Positions 1 through 9,639 of a stretch of 64,000 bases of DNA are shown piece by piece; the first letter of the stretch is position 1, and each line of letters opens with the position of its first letter. The stretch is from Streptomyces coffeae (lineage in GTDB: Bacteria; Actinomycetota; Actinomycetes; Streptomycetales; Streptomycetaceae). The stretch covers positions 248,001-312,000 of the forward strand of contig NZ_JAERRF010000008.1 of assembly GCF_016741875.1 (NCBI RefSeq). The letters run 5' to 3'. Under the pieces are notes generated by a model. It was not told where the DNA came from. It worked only from the letters and a program-made list of their open reading frames with translations, and searched no databases. Made by a program: the position numbers and the translations under genes.

Positions 1-717
1 GAGCAGGAGAACGCCAAGCTGAAGGCGCGGCTCGGCAGCAACGACCGCAACCGCGCCCGGGTGGTCGAACTCGACAAGCTGCGGAAGGTCGCCAGCCGCG
101 GCCAGTACGGCATCAAGGGCGCCGAGGTCATCGGGATCGGCGCCGCTCAGGGCTTCTCCTGGACCGTCACCATCGACATCGGCAGCGACGACGGCATCCG
201 CCGCGACATGACCGTCCTCAACGGCGACGGACTGGTCGGCCGGATCACCACTGTCGGCCCCTCCACCTCCACCGTGCTGCTCGCCATCGACCCCGACTTC
301 ACCGTCGGCACCCGGATGGAGAAGTCCGGTGAGCTCGGCTTCGCGGGCGGGCGCGGCGACCGTTCGCTCCACGTCCAGCTCCTCAACGGCAAGGCGAAGA
401 TCAAGAAGGGTGACCGGCTGGTCACTTTCGGCTCCCAGGCGGACAAACCGTTCGTACCCGGCGTTCCGGTCGGCAAGGTGGTCCGGGTCGACCCCACCGG
501 CGGCGACCTCACCCGCACCCTCCAGGTGCGCCCCTACGTGTCGTTCAGCAAGCTGGACATCGTCGGTGTGGTGGTCGAGCCGCCGCCCTCCAACCCGCGG
601 GACACCGTGCTGCCGCCCAAGCCGGCGAAGCCCAAGCCGACACCGACGGTCACCGTGACGGCGACCCCCACCTCCTCGCCCTCGAGCAACGCCGCCAACA
701 GGGACTACAGGGACTGA
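1..717 (+). CDS. mreC: MreC, rod shape-determining protein (5' truncated)
   Basis: The reading frame is open from base 1, so the start, the N-terminal membrane anchor and part of the coiled coil lie outside the window. What remains begins with coiled-coil residues (EQENAKLKARL) and continues into the beta-rich periplasmic MreC fold (VIGIGAAQGFSWTVTIDIGS, then GDGLVGRI and a GRGDRSL loop). It ends in a Pro/Thr/Ser tail rich in KPKPTPTVTV. MreC is a bitopic membrane protein that links cytoplasmic MreB to PBP2/RodA outside the membrane. In Streptomyces the mre cluster mainly serves spore-wall synthesis. mreD starts 3 bp after the stop, so the two are co-transcribed. Identity rests on the sequence and on the mreD-pbp2-rodA order that follows. 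Confidence 0.93.
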   Translation, partial: EQENAKLKARLGSNDRNRARVVELDKLRKVASRGQYGIKGAEVIGIGAAQGFSWTVTIDIGSDDGIRRDMTVLNGDGLVGRITTVGPSTSTVLLAIDPDFTVGTRMEKSGELGFAGGRGDRSLHVQLLNGKAKIKKGDRLVTFGSQADKPFVPGVPVGKVVRVDPTGGDLTRTLQVRPYVSFSKLDIVGVVVEPPPSNPRDTVLPPKPAKPKPTPTVTVTATPTSSPSSNAANRDYRD

Positions 718-720
718 CCG

Positions 721-1440
721 ATGCTGCACCTCAACCGGATCCTCCTGTCGACCCTCCTCGTCCTCTTCGCCCTGCTGACCCAGATCTGCGTCCTGGCCCG
801 GCTGCAACTGCCCGGCGCCGTCCCCGATCTGCTGCTGCTCGTCGTCCTCGGTCTTGCGCTGGTCTACGGCCATACCGGCGGTGCGCTCATCGGCTTCGGC
901 GCCGGACTGCTGGTCGACCTCGCCCCGCCCGCCGACCATGCGGTCGGGCGCTATGCCCTGGTGCTGTGCGTCATCGGCTATCTGGCCGGGCTGGCCAAGC
1001 CGGAGAGCGGCCAGCTCCGGTCGGCCACCGGCCCGATGCTGGTGGTCGTCGCGGCCGCCATGGGCGCCACCCTGCTGTACGCGGGCGTCGGCGAGCTCGT
1101 CGGCGACGACGGAGCCCGCCATGTGGGGCTGGGCAAGCTGCTGTTCACCGCCGCGCTCTACGACCTGCTGCTGGCCCCCTTCGCGGTGCCGCTGATCATG
1201 GCGCTGGCCCGGAAGGCCGAGAACGACCCGATGGCCGACAGCGCGGGCGGCGGCCCCGGCGGCGACAGCGCGTCCCGCTGGATCAGCGCGGCGGGCGGGG
1301 TCCGCACCGCGCGGGCGGGCCGGCTGAGCCGTCTGAAGCGCACCGGCCGCACCGCCCGGATCGGCGGCCAGCGAGGCGGTCTGCTGACCAAGGTGGGCAA
1401 GGGCCGGTCGGGACGCATCAAGGGGGTCAAGCGCCTGTGA
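721..1440 (+). CDS. mreD: MreD, rod shape-determining membrane protein
   Basis: This 239-residue protein opens with a hydrophobic segment (LLSTLLVLFALLTQICVLA) and has about five further membrane spans up to residue 165, as expected for MreD. The last 75 residues are basic (many RTARAGRLSRLKR-type stretches) and probably cytoplasmic. This extension is longer than in rod-shaped Gram-negatives and fits actinobacterial MreD. It acts in the membrane with MreC, PBP2 and RodA to position peptidoglycan synthesis. It sits 3 bp behind mreC and 58 bp ahead of the PBP2 gene in one operon. Confidence 0.92.
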   Translation: MLHLNRILLSTLLVLFALLTQICVLARLQLPGAVPDLLLLVVLGLALVYGHTGGALIGFGAGLLVDLAPPADHAVGRYALVLCVIGYLAGLAKPESGQLRSATGPMLVVVAAAMGATLLYAGVGELVGDDGARHVGLGKLLFTAALYDLLLAPFAVPLIMALARKAENDPMADSAGGGPGGDSASRWISAAGGVRTARAGRLSRLKRTGRTARIGGQRGGLLTKVGKGRSGRIKGVKRL

Positions 1441-1498
1441 GCACTGCCCACCCGTCGCCCGCCCTCCCGTCGCCCACCGCCACCCTCATGGGAGCGCC

Positions 1499-3643
1499 AT
1501 GAGCAACATCCCCGAGACCGGGCGGACCACGCGGGTCACCGTCCGGCTCGTCGCCATCCAGATCCTCGTCTTCTCGCTGCTGCTGACCCTCGGCGGGCGG
1601 CTGTGGTACCTCCAGATCCGCAACGGCGACGAGTACACCAAGAAGGCCGCCAACAACCACGTCCAGCAGGTCGTCCACCCCGCGGTGCGCGGCTCGATAC
1701 TGGACGCCCGCGGTGTGCCGCTGGCCGACAACGAGACCCGGCTCGTGGTCTCCGCCAGCCGGACCGCCCTGATGAAGGAGCCGGACGACGGAAAGGCCGT
1801 CCTGACCCGTCTGGCGGGCGTGCTGAAGATGCAGCCCAAGGACGTGATGGACAAGGTCCGGCTGTGCGACGCCAAGACCCCGCAGCCGTGCTGGAACGGC
1901 TCCCCGTACCAGCCCATCCCGATCACCGATGAGGCCAGCCCCCAGCAGGCCCTCCAGATCCGGGAGCGCGAGGAGGACTTCCCCGGCATCAGCGCGGAGC
2001 CCACCGCGGTGCGCCGGTACGCCGCGCCCGCCGGGTCCAACGCCGCCCAGGTGCTGGGCTATCTCTCCCCGGTCACCGATGAGCAGATCAAGAAGGCCGA
2101 ACACTCCAAGTCCCCGCTGCTCCGCTCCGACCAGGTGGGCAGCAACGGCCTCGAGCACGAGTACGACAGCCGGCTGCGCGGCACGGCCGGGGTCACGCGC
2201 TACGAGGTCGACAACCTCGGCCGGGTGATCGGCCAGCGGGAGAGTCAGCGGGCCCGGCCCGGCGACAACGTCGTCACCAGCATCGACTCCCGTGTCCAGG
2301 CGGTCGCGGAGAAGGAGCTGGCGCAGGCGATGAAGGACGCCCGTAAGACGCACGACCGGAACACCGGCACCAACTACAAGGCGGACTCCGGCGCGGTCGT
2401 GGTCATGGAGGCGAAGACGGGCCGGGTGGTGGCCATGGCCTCCAACCCGACCTACGACCCCAACGCCTGGGTCGGCGGCATCTCCGGCAAGGACTACAAG
2501 AGGCTCACCGGCAAGGACTCCAACTACCCGCTGCTGAACCGGGCCATCCAGGGCCAGGCGGCCCCCGGCTCGATCTTCAAGGTGATCCCGACGACCGCCG
2601 CCGTCAATGCCGGTTACGACTTCGACGGCAACTACCCCTGCACCAGCTCCTTCAACATCGGCAGCCAGGTCTTCAAGAACTTCGAGTCGCAAAACCACGG
2701 CTCCATCAACCTCGGCCGCGCCCTTGAGGTCTCGTGCGACACCGTCTTCTACCACCTCGCCTACGAGCAGTGGAAAAAGGACGGCGGCAACAAGCCCAAG
2801 AAGAAGCCCGCGGACTGGTTCTACAAGACCGCCCACCAGTTCGGCCTGGGCAAGGAGACCGGTATCGACCTCCCCAACGAGGTCACCGGCCGGGTCCCGG
2901 ACCGCAAGTGGAAGAAGGACTACTGGAAGGCCAACAAGGGCGCCTGGTGCAAGGGCGGCAAGAAGGACGGCAACTACGGCCAGCGGCTCTCCTACGAGAA
3001 CTGCCTCGAGGGCATGAAGATGCGCGCCGGTGACTCGGTGAACTTCTCCATCGGCCAGGGCGACACCCTCGTCACGCCGATCCAGATGGCCACCATCTAC
3101 GCGGCGATCAGCAACGGCGGCACGCTGTACGACCCCAGCATCGGCAAGGCGGTCGTCAGCCCCGACGGCAAGAAGATCACGAAGATCAAGCCCACCCCGC
3201 ACGGCAAGCTGCCGATGAACGCCGCGACCCGCCAGAAGATCGACAGCGCGCTCGCCGGTGTGGCCACCCGGGGCACCGCCGCCTGGCGGTTCGGCGGCTG
3301 GCCGCAGAACAAGATCCCGATGCACGCCAAGACCGGTACCGCCGAGGTCTACGGCAAGCAGACCACCTCGTGGTTCGCGACGTACACCAAGGAGTACTCG
3401 GTCGTCATGACGATCTCCCAGGGTGGTACCGGCTCCGGGGCTTCCGGCCCGGCCGTGCGCAAGATCTACAACGCCCTGTACGGCATCGACAAGAAGGGCG
3501 GCATCGACAAGAAGAAGGCGCTGCTGCCGAAGCCGCAGGCCGACCTTCCCACGATCGAGTCCGATGGCTCCATCGAAGCCCAGCCCCTGGGCAAGCAGTT
3601 CGCCCTCGCGGCGAACGAACGGCGCCGGGGAGCACAGCGATGA
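1499..3643 (+). CDS. mrdA: Penicillin-binding protein 2, class B transpeptidase
   Basis: This 714-residue class B PBP cross-links peptidoglycan for RodA-driven wall growth. A membrane anchor (IQILVFSLLLTLGGRLWYL, about residues 20-40) is followed by the dimerisation/pedestal region and then the transpeptidase domain. The SxxK motif is PGSIFK with the nucleophile at S358 and K361. SxN is represented by SCDTVFY as in the PBP2 lineage, and the third box is KTGTAE. A lysine-rich insert (about residues 420-490) is larger than in proteobacterial PBP2. The ATG at 1499 follows GGGAGC. The stop overlaps the rodA start (ATGA), which indicates translational coupling. Confidence 0.94.
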   Translation: MSNIPETGRTTRVTVRLVAIQILVFSLLLTLGGRLWYLQIRNGDEYTKKAANNHVQQVVHPAVRGSILDARGVPLADNETRLVVSASRTALMKEPDDGKAVLTRLAGVLKMQPKDVMDKVRLCDAKTPQPCWNGSPYQPIPITDEASPQQALQIREREEDFPGISAEPTAVRRYAAPAGSNAAQVLGYLSPVTDEQIKKAEHSKSPLLRSDQVGSNGLEHEYDSRLRGTAGVTRYEVDNLGRVIGQRESQRARPGDNVVTSIDSRVQAVAEKELAQAMKDARKTHDRNTGTNYKADSGAVVVMEAKTGRVVAMASNPTYDPNAWVGGISGKDYKRLTGKDSNYPLLNRAIQGQAAPGSIFKVIPTTAAVNAGYDFDGNYPCTSSFNIGSQVFKNFESQNHGSINLGRALEVSCDTVFYHLAYEQWKKDGGNKPKKKPADWFYKTAHQFGLGKETGIDLPNEVTGRVPDRKWKKDYWKANKGAWCKGGKKDGNYGQRLSYENCLEGMKMRAGDSVNFSIGQGDTLVTPIQMATIYAAISNGGTLYDPSIGKAVVSPDGKKITKIKPTPHGKLPMNAATRQKIDSALAGVATRGTAAWRFGGWPQNKIPMHAKTGTAEVYGKQTTSWFATYTKEYSVVMTISQGGTGSGASGPAVRKIYNALYGIDKKGGIDKKKALLPKPQADLPTIESDGSIEAQPLGKQFALAANERRRGAQR

Positions 3644-4842
3644 GCGCGTCCACCCGCACCTACTCCGTCCGCCGCTTCACCCCCGAGCGCGGCACCTGGA
3701 GCAAGCTCACCGCCCGCGACTCGCTGGTGCGCCGCCTGGACTGGGTGCTGCTGCTCTGCGCGCTCGCCCTGTCCGCCATCGGCGCGGTGCTGGTGTACTC
3801 CGCGACCCGCAACCGCACCGAGCTCAACCAGGGCGACCCGTACTACTTCCTGGTCCGGCACGCCCTCAACACCGGTATCGGGCTGCTGCTGGCCATCGGC
3901 ACCATCTGGCTGGGCCACCGCACCCTGCGCGGCGCGGTCCCGATCCTGTACGGGCTCTCCGTGGTGCTGGTCCTGGCCGTGCTCACCCCGCTGGGCTCGA
4001 CCATCAACGGTGCCCACGCCTGGATCCAGATCGGCGGCGGATTCTCCCTCCAGCCCTCCGAGTTCGCCAAGATCACGATCATCCTGGGGATGGCGATACT
4101 GCTGGCGACCCGGGTGGACGCGGGTGACCGGGTGCACCCCGACCACCGCACCGTGGTGCAGGCGCTCGGCCTGGCCGCGCTGCCCATCGTCATCGTGTTG
4201 CTGATGCCGGATCTCGGCTCGGTGATGGTCATGGCGGTGATCGTGCTCGCCGTACTGCTCGCCTCCGGCGCCTCCAACCGCTGGGTCGCCGGGCTGATCC
4301 TCACCGCGGTGATCGGCGCGGTGCTCATCTGGCAGCTCGGAGTGCTGGACCAGTACCAGATCGACCGTTTCGCGGCGTTCGCCAACCCCGCCCTGGACCC
4401 GGCCGGTGTCGGCTACAACACCAACCAGGCGCGGATCGCCATCGGCTCGGGCGGGCTCACCGGCAAGGGGCTGTTCCACGGCACCCAGACCACCGGCCAG
4501 TTCGTGCCCGAGCAGCAGACCGACTTCGTCTTCACGGTGGCGGGGGAGGAGCTGGGCTTCCTCGGTGCGGGCCTGATCATCGTGCTGCTGGGCATCGTGC
4601 TCTGGCGGGCCTGCCGCATCGCCCGGGACACCACCGAGCTCTACGGGACGGTGGTCGCCGCCGGGATCATCGCCTGGTTCGCCTTCCAGTCGTTCGAGAA
4701 CATCGGGATGACGCTCGGCATCATGCCGGTGGCCGGGCTGCCGCTGCCGTTCGTCTCCTACGGCGGCTCCTCGATGTTCGCCGTCTGGATCGCAATCGGC
4801 CTGCTCCAGTCCATCAGGGTGCAGCGTCCGGTGTCCGCCTGA
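3640..4842 (+). CDS. rodA: RodA/SEDS-family peptidoglycan glycosyltransferase
   Basis: This 400-residue SEDS protein has about ten membrane helices and polymerises lipid II with its PBP2 partner. Family motifs seen are SLQPSEFAKI, the extracellular loop FVPEQQTDFVF with the conserved catalytic Asp, and the C-terminal GLPLPFVSYGGSSM. The start is the ATG at 3640, which overlaps the PBP2 stop by 4 bp. An upstream extension of the open frame back to 3370 lies inside the PBP2 gene and is not coding here. In S. coelicolor the equivalent gene (sfr) belongs to the mre spore-wall cluster. It is the last gene of this operon. Confidence 0.93.
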   Translation: MSASTRTYSVRRFTPERGTWSKLTARDSLVRRLDWVLLLCALALSAIGAVLVYSATRNRTELNQGDPYYFLVRHALNTGIGLLLAIGTIWLGHRTLRGAVPILYGLSVVLVLAVLTPLGSTINGAHAWIQIGGGFSLQPSEFAKITIILGMAILLATRVDAGDRVHPDHRTVVQALGLAALPIVIVLLMPDLGSVMVMAVIVLAVLLASGASNRWVAGLILTAVIGAVLIWQLGVLDQYQIDRFAAFANPALDPAGVGYNTNQARIAIGSGGLTGKGLFHGTQTTGQFVPEQQTDFVFTVAGEELGFLGAGLIIVLLGIVLWRACRIARDTTELYGTVVAAGIIAWFAFQSFENIGMTLGIMPVAGLPLPFVSYGGSSMFAVWIAIGLLQSIRVQRPVSA

Positions 4843-4890
4843 CGTCAGCGGATGTCGCTCCGGGGACTCCCGCACCGGCCCCGGGGCGAC

Positions 4891-4896
4891 TAAATT
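4891..4896 (+). promoter_or_regulatory. -10 box, probable leaderless start for CYTH-CHAD gene
   Basis: TAAATT lies exactly 6 nt before the ATG at 4903, so transcription would begin at or next to the start codon. No Shine-Dalgarno sequence is visible. A convincing -35 box was not found. Confidence 0.55.
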
Positions 4897-4902
4897 CGGT
4901 TC

Positions 4903-6474
4903 ATGGTGGACATGATGCGGGAGATCGAACGCAAGTACGAGGCGAGCGAGGCCACCAAGGACGGCGGAGTGCCGGACCTGACCGGAATCGGCGCGGTCGC
5001 GGGCATGACGGACCGCGGCATGGTCACGCTGGACGCCACCTACTACGACACCCCCTGCCGGCGCCTCGCGGCCGACGGGATCACCCTGCGCCGCCGCACC
5101 GGCGGCGGCGACGAGGGCTGGCACCTCAAACTGCCCGTCGGCGCGGACACCCGGGACGAGATCCGCGCCCCGCTCTCGGACACCCTGCCCGGCAAACTCG
5201 CCGCGCTGGTCCGTTCCCGCGTCCGCTCCACCGAGCTCGTCCCCCTCGTCCATCTGCTCTCCGAACGGGACGTCAAGCACCTGGTGGACGCGGACGGTGC
5301 GCTGCTCGCCGAGGTCTCCGCCGACCGCGTCACGGCCCGGCGGCTGGCACCGGAGACCGGTGAGCCGGTCCGGTGGACCGAGTACGAGGTGGAGCTGGCC
5401 GAGGGTGGCGACCCCGCGCTGCTGGACGCGCTGGAGCCGCGGCTGGCCTCGGCCGGGCTGCGCCGCTCGGCCGCCCCCTCCAAGCTGGCCCGGGCGCTGG
5501 CCGAGACCGATCCGGCGCGGTCCGCGAAGAAGCCCGCCCAGGGCAAGAAGCCCGCGAAGAAGCCGGCCGAGGACACGAAGGGCGCGAAGGCCACCGCGGG
5601 CGATGTGGTCCTCGGCTACGTACGCCGTCAGATCACCGCCATCGTCACCCTCGACCCCGCCGTACGCCTGGACACCTTCGACTCCGTCCACCGCATGCGG
5701 GTCGCCACCCGACGGCTGCGCTCCGCCTTCCGCTCCTACCGCAAGGTCCTGGACCGGACCGTCACCGACCCCATCGGCGCCGAACTGAAGTGGCTCGCCG
5801 CGGAACTGGGCATCGACCGCGACCGCGAAGTGCTCACCGCGCGGATCGAGGAACGGCTCGCGGAGGTCCCGGTCGAACTGCGGCTCGGGCCGGTGGCCGC
5901 CCGGCTGCGTATCTGGTCCGAGGCGCGCCGCAAGGGCTCGCGCGGCCGGCTGATCGAGGTCCTGGACGGCGAGCGCTATCTCGCGCTCCTCGACCGCCTC
6001 GACGCGCTGCTCGCGGACCCGCCGCTGCGCCCGGCCGCCGCCAGCCCCGCCGGGGAAGTGATCCTCAAGGCCGTACTGCGCGACTATCAGCGGCTCGCCG
6101 ACCGCGTCGAGACGGGCCTGCACGCCCCCGCGAGCCCCGACCGCGACACCATCCTCCACGAGGCGCGCAAGGACGCCAAGCGGGCCCGCTACGCCGCCGA
6201 GGCGGCCCGTCCGGCGCTGGGCAAGCCCGCCAAGCGGTTCGCCAAGCTGATGACCGGGGTGCAGGAGCTGCTCGGCGACCACCAGGACAGCGTGGTGGCG
6301 CGGGACGCGCTGCGCGAGCTGGCCGTCCAGTCGCACGCAGCGGGGGAGAGCGCCTTCACCTACGGGCTGCTCCACGGGCGGGAGGAGGCGCTGGCCGCCG
6401 CCCGGGAGCGGGAGCTGCCGGGGCTGTGGGCCGAGGTCTCCAGCCCGGGGCACCGGGCGGCCCTGCGGCGCTGA
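4903..6474 (+). CDS. CYTH and CHAD domain protein (polyphosphate/triphosphate-related)
   Basis: This 523-residue two-domain protein has the ExExK signature (REIERKYEA, residues 6-14) that opens the CYTH triphosphate tunnel fold, which continues to about residue 200. A Lys/Ala/Pro linker (KKPAQGKKPAKKPAED) follows. The C-terminal CHAD domain (about 225-515) has the histidine and arginine helix VHRMRVATRRLRSAFRSYRK and its repeat near HEARKDAKRARYAAEA. CYTH domains hydrolyse inorganic or organic triphosphates and CHAD domains bind polyphosphate, so a role in polyphosphate or triphosphate metabolism is likely but unproved. A second ATG (4912) is possible, but the -10 spacing favours 4903. Confidence 0.85.
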   Translation: MVDMMREIERKYEASEATKDGGVPDLTGIGAVAGMTDRGMVTLDATYYDTPCRRLAADGITLRRRTGGGDEGWHLKLPVGADTRDEIRAPLSDTLPGKLAALVRSRVRSTELVPLVHLLSERDVKHLVDADGALLAEVSADRVTARRLAPETGEPVRWTEYEVELAEGGDPALLDALEPRLASAGLRRSAAPSKLARALAETDPARSAKKPAQGKKPAKKPAEDTKGAKATAGDVVLGYVRRQITAIVTLDPAVRLDTFDSVHRMRVATRRLRSAFRSYRKVLDRTVTDPIGAELKWLAAELGIDRDREVLTARIEERLAEVPVELRLGPVAARLRIWSEARRKGSRGRLIEVLDGERYLALLDRLDALLADPPLRPAAASPAGEVILKAVLRDYQRLADRVETGLHAPASPDRDTILHEARKDAKRARYAAEAARPALGKPAKRFAKLMTGVQELLGDHQDSVVARDALRELAVQSHAAGESAFTYGLLHGREEALAAARERELPGLWAEVSSPGHRAALRR

Positions 6475-6579
6475 GCTGCCCGCCCGGGAGGCCCCGGCCG
6501 CGGTGTGGCGAAAGGCCGCCGCGCGGACCGGTACGCTTGAGGGTCACCCCTGTCAGCTCACGAAGGTAACTCCCACACG

Positions 6580-8505
6580 ATGTCTGTCGAGTCGGTCTTC
6601 CCACAGCTCGAGGCCCTGCTCCCGCATGTGCAGAAGCCGATCCAGTACGTAGGCGGGGAGCTCAACTCCACGGTCAAGGACTGGGACTGCTGTGACGTCC
6701 GCTGGGCGCTCATGTACCCCGACGCCTACGAAGTCGGTCTGCCCAACCAGGGCGTCATGATCCTCTACGAGGTGCTCAACGAGCGTGAGGGCGTGCTCGC
6801 CGAGCGTACGTACAGCGTCTGGCCGGACCTCGAGGAGCTGATGCGCAAGCACGAGGTGCCGCAGTTCACCGTGGACTCCCACCGCCCGGTCGCCGCCTTC
6901 GACCTGTTCGGCGTCTCGTTCTCCACCGAGCTCGGCTACACCAATCTGCTCACCGCGCTCGACCTGGCCGGTATCCCGCTGGAGGCCGCCGACCGCACCG
7001 AGGACCACCCCGTGGTGGTCGCGGGCGGTCACGCCGCGTTCAACCCCGAGCCGATCGCGGACTTCATCGACTGCGCGGTGATCGGCGACGGTGAGCAGGC
7101 CGTGCTGGAGATCACCGAGATCACCCGGGCCTGGAAGGCCGAGGGCCGCCCCGGCGGCCGCGAGGAGCTGCTGTTCCGGCTCGCCCGCACCGGCGGGGTC
7201 TACGTACCGCGGTTCTACGACGTGGAGTACCTGGCCGACGGCCGGATCTCCCGTGTGGTGCCCAACCGCTCGGGCGTGCCGTGGCGGGTGTCCAAGCACA
7301 CCGTCATGGACCTCGACGAGTGGCCGTACCCCAAGCAGCCGCTGGTGCCGCTCGCCGAGACCGTGCACGAGCGGATGTCGGTGGAGATCTTCCGCGGCTG
7401 CACCCGCGGCTGCCGCTTCTGCCAGGCGGGCATGATCACCCGCCCGGTGCGCGAGCGCTCCATCACCGGGATCGGCGAGATGGTCGAGAAGGGGCTGAAG
7501 AACACCGGCTTCGAGGAGGTCGGCCTGCTGTCGCTGTCCTCCGCCGACCACACCGAGATCGGCGACATCGCCAAGGGGCTGGCCGACCGGTACGAAGAGG
7601 ACAAGATCGGTCTGTCCCTGCCCTCGACCCGGGTGGACGCGTTCAACATCGATCTGGCCAATGAGCTGACCCGCAACGGCCGCCGGTCGGGCCTGACCTT
7701 CGCCCCCGAGGGCGGCTCGGAGCGCATCCGCAAGGTCATCAACAAGATGGTCTCCGAAGAAGACCTCATCCGGACCGTCGCCACCGCCTACGGCAACGGT
7801 TGGCGGCAGGTGAAGCTGTACTTCATGTGCGGTCTGCCGACCGAGACCGACGACGACGTCCTCCAGATCGCCGACATGGCCACGAAGGTCATCGCCAAGG
7901 GCCGCGAGGTGTCCGGCAAGAACGACATCCGCTGCACCGTCTCGATCGGTGGGTTCGTCCCCAAGCCGCACACCCCGTTCCAGTGGGCGCCGCAGCTCAG
8001 CGCCGAGGAGACGGACGCGCGCCTGGAGAAGCTGCGCGACAGGATCCGCGGCGACAAGAAGTACGGCCGCTCCATCGGCTTCCGCTACCACGACGGCAAG
8101 CCGGGCATCGTCGAGGGCCTGCTCTCCCGCGGCGACCGCCGGGTGGGCGCCGTCATCCGCGCGGTCTACGAGGACGGCGGCCGCTTCGACGGCTGGCGCG
8201 AGCACTTCTCGTACGACCGCTGGATGGAGTGCGCCGAGCGGACGCTGCCCGACTTCGGGCTGGACGTCGCCTGGTACACCACCCGTGAGCGCACCTACGA
8301 GGAGGTCCTGCCCTGGGACCACCTGGACTCCGGCCTGGACAAGGACTGGCTCTGGGAGGACTGGCAGGACTCGCTCGACGAGACCGAGGTCGAGGACTGC
8401 CGCTGGACCCCCTGTTTCGACTGCGGCGTCTGCCCGCAGATGCAGACCGAGATCCAGATCGGCCCCACGGGCCGCAAGCTGCTGCCGCTGTCCGTCGTGA
8501 AGTAG
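6580..8505 (+). CDS. TIGR03960-type B12-binding radical SAM protein
   Basis: This 641-residue radical SAM enzyme carries the cluster-binding CX3CX2C at C274, C278 and C281 (RGCTRGCRFCQAG). The region before it (about residues 30-170, including DLFGVSFSTELGYTN and VAGGHAAFNPEPIADF) resembles the cobalamin-binding half found in this family. A cysteine-rich tail (CRWTPCFDCGVCPQM) may hold another metal centre. The family is nearly always next to or fused with the DUF2344 protein encoded immediately downstream, and often near RNase E and L21, which suggests an RNA- or ribosome-related modification. The substrate is unknown. The ATG at 6580 follows GAAGGTAA. Confidence 0.88.
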   Translation: MSVESVFPQLEALLPHVQKPIQYVGGELNSTVKDWDCCDVRWALMYPDAYEVGLPNQGVMILYEVLNEREGVLAERTYSVWPDLEELMRKHEVPQFTVDSHRPVAAFDLFGVSFSTELGYTNLLTALDLAGIPLEAADRTEDHPVVVAGGHAAFNPEPIADFIDCAVIGDGEQAVLEITEITRAWKAEGRPGGREELLFRLARTGGVYVPRFYDVEYLADGRISRVVPNRSGVPWRVSKHTVMDLDEWPYPKQPLVPLAETVHERMSVEIFRGCTRGCRFCQAGMITRPVRERSITGIGEMVEKGLKNTGFEEVGLLSLSSADHTEIGDIAKGLADRYEEDKIGLSLPSTRVDAFNIDLANELTRNGRRSGLTFAPEGGSERIRKVINKMVSEEDLIRTVATAYGNGWRQVKLYFMCGLPTETDDDVLQIADMATKVIAKGREVSGKNDIRCTVSIGGFVPKPHTPFQWAPQLSAEETDARLEKLRDRIRGDKKYGRSIGFRYHDGKPGIVEGLLSRGDRRVGAVIRAVYEDGGRFDGWREHFSYDRWMECAERTLPDFGLDVAWYTTRERTYEEVLPWDHLDSGLDKDWLWEDWQDSLDETEVEDCRWTPCFDCGVCPQMQTEIQIGPTGRKLLPLSVVK

Positions 8506-8543
8506 CCGACCGGTAACCGGCAGCCCACAAAGTAGGCTGGAAC

Positions 8544-9419
8544 ATGCCGGGCCGAGCGGGCCCGGCACGGAACAGCCAAGGAACACAAGGAGACACTCCC
8601 CTGGGCAAGCGACAGCCCGAAGGCCCGCCGCCCGCACCGGCGGTGCAGCGCATCCGTTTGCGCTACACCAAGCGCGGCCGCCTCCGGTTCACCAGCCACC
8701 GCGACTTCCAGCGCGCCTTCGAGCGGGCGCTGCGCCGCGCCGAGGTGCCCATGGCCTACTCGGCGGGCTTCACCCCGCACCCCAAGGTGTCGTACGCCAA
8801 TGCCGCACCCACCGGCACCGGCAGTGAGGCCGAGTATCTGGAGATCCAGCTCACCGAGGCGCGTGACCCCGACACGCTGCGCGCCCTTCTCGACGAGTCG
8901 CTGCCCCCCGGCCTGGACGTCATCGACGCCGTCGAGGCCAGAACCTCCGGTCTGGCGGACCGGCTCGAGGCGTCCGTATGGGAACTGCGGCTGGACCGGG
9001 TCCCCCATGCGGAGGCCGAGCGGGCCGTCGCCGCGTTCCGCGAGGCCGACACGGTCGAGGTGGAGCGCCGGACCAAAAACGGGTTGCGAACCTTCGACGC
9101 GCGTGGCGCGGTGGTCCGGCTGGAGGCGGTCGATGCCCCGGCCGATAGGCCGGTGGACGGTGGCTGTGCGATACTGCGGCTGGTGGTACGGCATCTGACA
9201 CCTGCCGTACGACCCGACGACGTCCTGTCCGGTCTCCGCGCTACGGCCGACCTGGCGCCGCCGGTCCCCGCAGCGGTGACCAGGCTGGCGCAGGGGCTGC
9301 TCGATGAGGAGTCCGGCACGGTGACCGACCCGCTCGCGCCCGATCGCGAGGCAGTCACGGCCGCCCCACCCACGGCCGCCGAGCTGACCGCCGCGATGGC
9401 GCCGGAAGGTTCCGCGTAA
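8544..9419 (+). CDS. TIGR03936/DUF2344 radical SAM-linked protein
   Basis: The 291-residue frame holds the DUF2344 fold: RIRLRYTKRGRLRFTSHRDF, then AYSAGFTPHPKVSYANA and EYLEIQL. It is the standard partner of the preceding radical SAM gene and probably acts in the same unidentified modification. Two starts compete. The ATG at 8544 sits 5 nt after a TAGGCT box, which would make it leaderless. The CTG at 8601 sits 7 nt after a strong AAGGAGA (8587-8593) and would give a protein starting GKRQPEGP. The N-terminal 19 residues of the longer form look unstructured. The RNase E gene follows after about 220 bp. Confidence 0.85.
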   Translation: MPGRAGPARNSQGTQGDTPLGKRQPEGPPPAPAVQRIRLRYTKRGRLRFTSHRDFQRAFERALRRAEVPMAYSAGFTPHPKVSYANAAPTGTGSEAEYLEIQLTEARDPDTLRALLDESLPPGLDVIDAVEARTSGLADRLEASVWELRLDRVPHAEAERAVAAFREADTVEVERRTKNGLRTFDARGAVVRLEAVDAPADRPVDGGCAILRLVVRHLTPAVRPDDVLSGLRATADLAPPVPAAVTRLAQGLLDEESGTVTDPLAPDREAVTAAPPTAAELTAAMAPEGSA

Positions 9420-9639
9420 GGACCGCCGTCGATGCGCCGCCGATGCACTTGGGAGCCACCCGGGTCCGGCTGGCGCACTGACCAGGAGACTTTCGCCGGT
9501 CCCGGCCATGTCCGGTCCCGGCGAGCGAGACGACAGCTCCCGTGCGGCGCCCGCGCCCCGGACGGCGGCACCCGCGCACCGCGCGGCTGCGGCCGGAAGC
9601 AGGCGCGGCGCCCGGGAGCGTGACGGGAGAACCGCCCGC

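Noticed and set aside
3466..6453. 995-residue minus-strand open frame opposite rodA and the CYTH-CHAD gene
   Set aside because: Arg/Gly/His-rich shadow of two well-supported genes.
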